A program made the position numbers and the translations under genes. The notes under the pieces are model-generated. The model did not search any database. It had not been told where the DNA came from and saw nothing but the letters and a program-made list of their open reading frames with translations. From 2-12-FULL-41-16 sp964473715 (GTDB lineage: Bacteria; Patescibacteriota; Patescibacteriia; Magasanikbacterales; UBA922): a stretch of 44,816 nt of DNA. Shown piece after piece: positions 41,050-44,816 of the stretch (its first letter is position 1; each line of letters begins with the position of its first letter). Where the stretch lies: positions 1 to 44,816 of the forward strand of contig CAYYQC010000003.1 in the NCBI GenBank assembly GCA_964473715.1, in the 5' to 3' direction.

Positions 41050-41967
41050 CTAATTTTTTTGTAAAATGCGCAGTTTGGCTGATCGGGCGCGCGGATTGGC
41101 CGCTGCTTCGTCAGAACTGCATTCAATTGGTTTCTTAGTTATAATGGTGCCGATTTGCTTTGCTTCCAATTCTTTAAACAAATGTTTTACAATTCTGTCT
41201 TCTAAAGAATGAAAGGTGATAATGGCCAATTTTCCGCCTGACGCCAATACATTGACTGCCATGGGAATTACTTCTTCTACTACTCCAAGCTCATTATTGA
41301 CTGCAATGCGCAAGGCTTGGAACACTTTGGTAGCTGGGTGCAATCCCCCCACCCACGGTACTTCTTTATTGGTTTTTAATTTTGTGCGATAAGCTTGTAA
41401 CACTACTTCTACTAATTCACTGGTCAATTCAATTGGTTTTATTTTTCTTTGCTCTACAATTGCGGCTGCAATTTCTTTATACAAATTTTCTTCGCCGTAA
41501 TTTTTGAAAATATTTTCCAGTTCAGTTTGAGTGGAATCGTGCATTAATTCCGCGGCTGTGAGCACATTACTCATGCTTTGTGAACCAGAATATCTCATGT
41601 CTAGTGGCTCATCTTTTGCAAAGCTGAATCCTCGTCCGCGTTCTTCAAATTGCGGACTAGACCAACCTAAGTCCAAAAGAATTCCCTGGACTGGACCAAA
41701 TTGTTTTTCTTTGACAATTCGCTCCAGTTCAGAAAAATTAGCACGTTCATATTCCACGCGTTCAGCAAAATTATATAAATGCTGCTTAGCGCGGAGTAAA
41801 GATTCTGGATCAGCATCACTGGCGAGCAATCGACCATTTTGACCGGTTAATTCCAAAATCTTTTCACTGTGACCTGCATCTCCCACTGTACCGTCAATAA
41901 AATTTTGACCAGGTTGCGGTGAAAGACCAGCCAGCACCTCGTTTAGTAAAACTGGTACATGACGCAT
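41050..41967 (-). CDS. rsmH: 16S rRNA (cytosine1402-N4)-methyltransferase RsmH
   Basis: 305 residues. SAM-binding motif FIDGTVGDAGHSEKIL, GILLDLGWSSPQFEERGRGFSF, PLDMRY, and the C-terminal LAIITFHSLEDRIVKHLFKEL. It methylates C1402 of 16S rRNA. It lies between mraZ and ftsL, the standard dcw order. Confidence 0.97.
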   Translation of the reverse strand: MRHVPVLLNEVLAGLSPQPGQNFIDGTVGDAGHSEKILELTGQNGRLLASDADPESLLRAKQHLYNFAERVEYERANFSELERIVKEKQFGPVQGILLDLGWSSPQFEERGRGFSFAKDEPLDMRYSGSQSMSNVLTAAELMHDSTQTELENIFKNYGEENLYKEIAAAIVEQRKIKPIELTSELVEVVLQAYRTKLKTNKEVPWVGGLHPATKVFQALRIAVNNELGVVEEVIPMAVNVLASGGKLAIITFHSLEDRIVKHLFKELEAKQIGTIITKKPIECSSDEAAANPRARSAKLRILQKN

Positions 41968-41979
41968 ATTTATTTTTGT

Positions 41980-42411
41980 TTATACACCAAGGTCTGACAT
42001 CTGCTCAGCAATAGCAGTACTTTCAGCTTCGGTGCGTTTTGTATAATCGGCCCATTTGCTGGCGTCCCAAATTTCGAGACGATTGTATAAACCAGCCACA
42101 ATCACGTCCTTTTTTAATTCCCCAAAAGCGCGTAAATATTCAGGAATAATTACGCGCCCCTGGTTGTCCAGATCAACATCCATGGCTCCCGCGAGCATCA
42201 AACGTGCAAACGCGCGAGTGTTGGCCTGGGCAAAAGGCAAACCGGCGAGTTTTTCCGCAAGCTTGGCCCATTCATTTTTGGTGTACAAAAATAAACAGTT
42301 ATCCAAGCCACGGGTTATAACCGCGCCTTTAGCCAATACAGTGCGAAATTTTTTTGGCACTGCGAGGCGACCTTTGTCATCTAAACTGTGATTGTATTCG
42401 CCGATAAACAT
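41980..42411 (-). CDS. mraZ: Transcriptional regulator MraZ
   Basis: 143 residues from ATG 42411 (MFIGEYNHSLDDKGRLAVP). Two AbrB-like repeats are present, each with a D-x-K/Q-GR motif: DDKGRLAVPKKFR and DNQGRVIIPEYLR. The frame is open 18 codons further upstream, but that part lies in the promoter and operator. MraZ binds repeats before its own gene and represses the dcw genes; such repeats are present at 42444-42468. Confidence 0.96.
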   Translation of the reverse strand: MFIGEYNHSLDDKGRLAVPKKFRTVLAKGAVITRGLDNCLFLYTKNEWAKLAEKLAGLPFAQANTRAFARLMLAGAMDVDLDNQGRVIIPEYLRAFGELKKDVIVAGLYNRLEIWDASKWADYTKRTEAESTAIAEQMSDLGV

Positions 42412-42443
42412 AAGTGGAGTAATTTTGGGAAGACAAGCACATT

Positions 42444-42468
42444 TCCCACTTCTCCCCACCTGCAACCA
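42444..42468 (-). promoter_or_regulatory. MraZ operator: three TGG repeats with 10-bp spacing
   Basis: Minus strand, in order: TGGTT (42464-42468), TGGGG (42454-42458), TGGGA (42444-42448), each followed by five other bases. This matches the known MraZ box pattern of TGGGN repeats spaced by 5 bases. They lie at and just after the -10 box, consistent with repression. Confidence 0.75.
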
Positions 42469-42496
42469 TTATATACCACTGTTCACCCCTTCGCAA
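42468..42496 (-). promoter_or_regulatory. mraZ promoter
   Basis: Minus strand: TTGCGA (42491-42496), 17 bases, TATAAT (42468-42473). The MraZ repeats begin at its -10 box. Confidence 0.75.
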
Positions 42497-42530
42497 TACT
42501 TTACTACCACTTATCCACATATTAAGAGAA

Positions 42531-42603
42531 TAAAAAAACAGCCCTACTAAAGGGCTGAATATAGTATGAGAGTGCGCCCTGATCGAATAAACCGACCAGG
42601 GCG
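42531..42603 (-). terminator. Double-hairpin terminator after the 45-aa gene
   Basis: Minus strand: GCGCCCTG / CAGGGCGC hairpin (42573-42603), then AGCCC / GGGCT (42539-42555) followed by seven T. It separates the small gene from mraZ. Confidence 0.85.
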
Positions 42604-42611
42604 CCGAACGT

Positions 42612-42749
42612 CTACGGCGTGTCTTCAGGATCAGCCTCGGGGTCTGGCTGACCATGAGGTTGGGTGACCTCACCCAGAAGCACAGCTCTTGCGCAGACAA
42701 AGATGAAAATCGGAAGTGCAAGAATCAGTCTCCACCAGGACATGCCCAT
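42612..42749 (-). CDS. 45-aa single-pass membrane peptide, orphan GC-rich gene
   Basis: ATG 42749 follows GGGAGGG by a good distance (a second ATG is two codons on). The product starts MGMSWWRLILALPIFIFVCA: one hydrophobic helix, then an acidic Pro-rich tail (EVTQPHGQPDPEADPEDTP). It sits between the uvrC terminator (42793-42823) and its own double terminator, with a weak TTGATT / TATATG promoter candidate near 42780-42815. GC-rich codons contrast with uvrC and mraZ. No family recognised; same group as the 2718, 8596, 35091 and 35679 genes. Confidence 0.6.
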   Translation of the reverse strand: MGMSWWRLILALPIFIFVCARAVLLGEVTQPHGQPDPEADPEDTP

Positions 42750-42792
42750 GTTTTTCCCTCCCAAGACACTATTCATATATCACAAAATCAAT

Positions 42793-42823
42793 AAAAAATC
42801 AAGACTCGAACTGAATCTTGATT
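42793..42823 (-). terminator. uvrC terminator
   Basis: Minus strand: AATCAAGA / TCTTGATT around an 11-base loop, followed by a T run. It lies 20 bases after the uvrC stop. Confidence 0.85.
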
Positions 42824-42842
42824 TTATTTGTCATTATAAAAT

Positions 42843-44126
42843 TTACTTTAATTTACGCGTACTCCGTTGAAACGTAATCGCAAATCGATGCGCTTCATCC
42901 CGCACCGCAATCAGTAATGGCTGATGCGTACTCACCCACTGCACAAAACTTTTTTCTTTTGAGCCCAAGAAAAAATCATTACGTTTACGCTCTGGACCTT
43001 TGGCAATTCCGACCACTGGTACCACCACTTCTAAATCACGCAACACGCGCACCACCCGATTAACTTGCGGCGCGCCACCATCAATCAAAAACACTTGTGG
43101 TAACGACCACTCTGAGTGACGCACGCGTCGGCGAATGACTTCGTCTAGCGAATCCACATCACTTTGACCAATCACTTCTTTAATATGAAATTTACGATAT
43201 TGCGATTTCATTGGTCCACTACCATTGAACACCACCATGCTGGCCACTTTTCCACTCGCACCCAAATTAGAAATATCATACCCTTCAATCCGGTTCACCA
43301 TTAATTCACCATTGGCTCCTGGTACACTCAGATCAGGATCAACAAAAAAATCTTTATTAAGTAAGGCCACATCATGAATACGCAATAGAGCTTTGAGCTG
43401 ATCACGCAATCGCCGCGCTTCTTCAAATTGTTCGCGCACGGCCGCTCGCTTCATTTGTGATTCAATATTTTTGATCACGGCTTTTTTATTGCCCCGCAAA
43501 AAAAGTACGAGCGGTTTAATCACGCGTGCTTGATATTCGACCGGCGTAATTTCGCCCGTACACACACCCAAGCACTCACCAATTTGATAATAAAAACAAG
43601 GTTTGCCTGGCACATCTTTTTTGCCACGCTTATTTTTTTGACACGTAGAAAACCAAAATAACCGGCGCAAAATTTTCATGGTTTCGCGCATGTTGAGACC
43701 TGGATATGGTCCAAAAATATCGGCAAACTGCGGTGGAACATTCTCACCTGTACGTTGTTGTAATTGGGCTAAATCATGTTGACGCAAGGTTTCCACCACT
43801 GGATATGTATCATTAGAAATCGTTAAATAATTCCAACTCTTATTATCTTTACCCAAAACATTGTAGCGTGGTAAATATTTTTTTATGTACACTGATTCCA
43901 AAATCACGGCTTCCAAAACTGAATCCGTCACTTCCCATTTGATATCCACCACCTGATGCATCATTTGTTCAATTGGCCGACTCGTGCGCTTACCACTAAA
44001 ATAACTCTTCACTCGGCTTTTGAGAGAAGTAGCTTTGCCCACATATATGAGTTCTTTGGTGGCGCTGTAGTACAAGTACACACCAGGCTCATCGGGGAGC
44101 TTTTTGAGGATATCAGTGAGGTTCAT
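42843..44126 (-). CDS. uvrC: UvrC excinuclease subunit, short form without C-terminal HhH
   Basis: 427 residues against about 600 in E. coli. GIY-YIG nuclease (YVGKATSLKSRVKSYF, catalytic Glu in ILESVYIKKYLPRYN), a Cys cluster (FSTCQKNKRGKKD, GKPCFYYQIGECLGVC) in the place that binds an Fe-S cluster in UvrC, the UVR/UvrB-binding segment (EEARRLRDQLKALLR), and the RNase H-like second nuclease (IEGYDISNLGASGKVASMVV, FLIDGGAPQ, RDEAHRFAITFQ). The chain stops right after this domain; the tandem helix-hairpin-helix that binds DNA is absent. A terminator follows, so this is the natural end. Confidence 0.93.
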   Translation of the reverse strand: MNLTDILKKLPDEPGVYLYYSATKELIYVGKATSLKSRVKSYFSGKRTSRPIEQMMHQVVDIKWEVTDSVLEAVILESVYIKKYLPRYNVLGKDNKSWNYLTISNDTYPVVETLRQHDLAQLQQRTGENVPPQFADIFGPYPGLNMRETMKILRRLFWFSTCQKNKRGKKDVPGKPCFYYQIGECLGVCTGEITPVEYQARVIKPLVLFLRGNKKAVIKNIESQMKRAAVREQFEEARRLRDQLKALLRIHDVALLNKDFFVDPDLSVPGANGELMVNRIEGYDISNLGASGKVASMVVFNGSGPMKSQYRKFHIKEVIGQSDVDSLDEVIRRRVRHSEWSLPQVFLIDGGAPQVNRVVRVLRDLEVVVPVVGIAKGPERKRNDFFLGSKEKSFVQWVSTHQPLLIAVRDEAHRFAITFQRSTRKLK

Positions 44127-44163
44127 AGGTCTATCCTACCACAACCTAAAACAAAAATACAGA

Positions 44164-44192
44164 TTGACAAATCGGCACTTTTAGGCTACATT
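44164..44192 (+). promoter_or_regulatory. Near-consensus promoter for the 44222 gene
   Basis: TTGACA (44164-44169), 17 bases, TACATT (44187-44192), 29 bases before the start codon. Confidence 0.75.
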
Positions 44193-44221
44193 GAGCGCAA
44201 ACCTCAGTTTTCAGGAGCAAA

Positions 44222-44587
44222 GTGTTGAGAAAAAATTACGAGTTACGGCATTTTGAGACGATCATGGTGCTGCACCAGGTGATCTGTGGTGATTATACCG
44301 ATACAGATTACCAACTGATGCCTGGCAGTGATCCTAATTCGGACTGCCTCATGATCAATCTGCGCGGAATCTTCCCCAATCCGCTCAAAGATATCGTGAA
44401 CCCGCCTCGTGTCCGCTTCCACTTCGCCACCATCTCTGGACAACTGCGCCTGCGACTTGAATCCGGAGAAGTGCTTACTGCCAAGAAAGGCCAGGTCGCT
44501 GTGCTGGGCAGTCACGAGCTGATCTGCTTCTACCCTGATGCTGGTTACCGTACCTGGTACGGTCTTTGGTACTGGGAGATGGATTAG
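44222..44587 (+). CDS. Soluble orphan protein of about 120 aa, GC-rich gene
   Basis: It starts at GTG 44222 or, better spaced from CAGGAGC, at TTG 44225. The product has no signal peptide or membrane helix. It begins LRKNYELRHFETIM; the middle has INLRGIFPNP and PRVRFHFATISGQLRLRL, suggesting beta strands, and the end is aromatic (GYRTWYGLWYWEMD). I recognise no family. Codon use is GC-rich, unlike uvrC. It has its own promoter. A GGTGTT / AACACC hairpin (44606-44627) follows without a T run. Confidence 0.7.
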   Translation: MLRKNYELRHFETIMVLHQVICGDYTDTDYQLMPGSDPNSDCLMINLRGIFPNPLKDIVNPPRVRFHFATISGQLRLRLESGEVLTAKKGQVAVLGSHELICFYPDAGYRTWYGLWYWEMD

Positions 44588-44605
44588 CTTGATCTGGCCT
44601 GGTTA

Positions 44606-44627
44606 GGTGTTCTCCGTTCAAAACACC
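44606..44627 (+). other. Hairpin after the 44222 gene
   Basis: GGTGTT / AACACC around a 10-base loop, 19 bases after the stop. No T run, so it may protect the 3' end rather than terminate. Confidence 0.5.
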
Positions 44628-44663
44628 AATCCCATTATACTGTGAAATAATTCACACTATTGC

Positions 44664-44685
44664 GGATTAATATTTAATTTAATCC
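44664..44685. other. AT-rich palindrome in the right-edge spacer
   Basis: GGATTAA / TTAATCC around TATTTAAT. A smaller palindrome GTGAAATAATTCAC lies at 44642-44655. Both sit upstream of the promoter at 44696 and could be operators. Confidence 0.45.
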
Positions 44686-44695
44686 ACACCCTGAC

Positions 44696-44724
44696 TTGCC
44701 AAGTCACTACTAGACTGGTTAAAT
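44696..44724 (+). promoter_or_regulatory. Promoter for the right-edge leader peptide
   Basis: TTGCCA (44696-44701), 17 bases, TTAAAT (44719-44724). The start site would lie a few bases before the ATG at 44734, so the message may be almost leaderless. Confidence 0.45.
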
Positions 44725-44733
44725 GAATATATT

Positions 44734-44796
44734 ATGAAATCCAAACAAACTTTTAACTTTAGTTGGTATTGGACGCTCCATCGCTTGGTGCGCTAG
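44734..44796 (+). CDS. Possible 20-aa leader peptide with two Trp codons
   Basis: ATG to TAG reads MKSKQTFNFSWYWTLHRLVR. The Trp-Tyr-Trp-Thr-x-His order recalls known trp leader peptides of actinobacteria (WWWTAHP). Immediately after the stop, a hairpin with AGTTTTGTT / AACAAACT arms runs into T's (44795-44816), as an attenuator would. No ribosome site is evident. The gene it would control lies outside the window, so the reading is tentative. Confidence 0.35.
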   Translation: MKSKQTFNFSWYWTLHRLVR

Positions 44797-44816
44797 TTTT
44801 GTTTTAACAAACTTTT
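44795..44816 (+). terminator. Attenuator-like hairpin at the window edge
   Basis: Arms AGTTTTGTT / AACAAACT with one bulged T, then at least four T up to the window end. It overlaps the stop of the possible leader peptide. Confidence 0.4.

Noticed and set aside
42412..42465. N-terminal extension of MraZ by 18 codons
   Set aside because: It would cover the operator repeats; MFIGEYNHS is the normal MraZ start.
42377..42721. 114-codon minus-strand frame across the mraZ promoter region
   Set aside because: It runs through the promoter, operator and terminator and has no family-like sequence.
1..44816. tRNA, rRNA, CRISPR array, IS element or prophage genes
   Set aside because: I looked through the intergenic gaps and saw no cloverleaf-like, direct-repeat-spacer or transposase/integrase signal; short RNA genes could still be missed by eye.

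Overview
The window looks like chromosome of a Candidate Phyla Radiation (Patescibacteria) bacterium, most likely a parcubacterial lineage. This is inferred from gene content, not from a marker tree. The signs are: a compact AT-rich chromosome; many genes joined end to end by the string TAATATG; a short UvrC without its C-terminal helix-hairpin-helix region; a membrane-anchored Clp-like ATPase; a CofE-like protein without visible F420 genes; a fragmentary riboflavin pathway; and bL9 present, which argues against Microgenomates. UGA is used as a stop, so the code is standard. I see no rRNA, tRNA, CRISPR, IS element or phage gene.

Layout. Positions 1-2621 (minus): NRAMP-like transporter, ankyrin membrane protein, lipoprotein cut by the window edge. 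3047-5171 (minus): EamA transporter and RarA. 5224-7401 (plus): Nudix protein, GlyA, TsaE. 7394-11166 (minus): phospholipase D-like protein, CTP synthase, bL9. 11241-13206 (plus): Era, a coiled-coil protein, a CofE-like protein. 13275-17227 (minus): MurA, an S41 peptidase, then riboflavin kinase, riboflavin synthase and lumazine synthase. 17296-18645 (plus): PEGA protein. 18642-28213 (minus): surface-polysaccharide block with RmlA, four GT2 enzymes, RmlD, RmlB, a Nudix protein, a HIT protein and a GT-C-like membrane protein. 28270-31362: another large membrane protein and a GT4 enzyme. 31495-33878 (plus): DnaB, YbaB, RecR. 33953-34908 (minus): secreted helical protein and bL21. 35930-40601 (minus): small membrane protein, degenerate Clp-like ATPase, WecA/MraY-type transferase, DUF192 protein. 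40685-42411 (minus): mraZ-rsmH-ftsL, the start of a dcw cluster. 42843-44126 (minus): UvrC. The right edge holds a possible leader peptide followed by a hairpin and T run.

The main observation is a class of very small genes of foreign appearance sitting between the housekeeping operons, at about 2.7, 8.6, 35.1-35.8, 42.6 and 44.2 kb. They are more GC-rich than their neighbours and resemble no family I know. Most encode one membrane segment or a signal peptide, followed by Cys-rich or Pro-rich tails. Each has a strong Shine-Dalgarno sequence, most have near-consensus TTGACA promoters, and most are closed by hairpins. Housekeeping genes mostly lack clear Shine-Dalgarno sequences, so these look like self-contained expression units. 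Two of the hairpins (34991-35050 and 35582-35642) share the same nested layout and flank one of the genes.

A second notable point is the Clp-like ATPase at 37487-40243. Its first AAA+ domain has lost the Walker B acids and the arginine finger, both pore loops lack their aromatic residue, and the protein carries a zinc finger and two membrane segments. MurA carries Asp in place of the fosfomycin-target Cys, and a three-repeat MraZ operator precedes mraZ.
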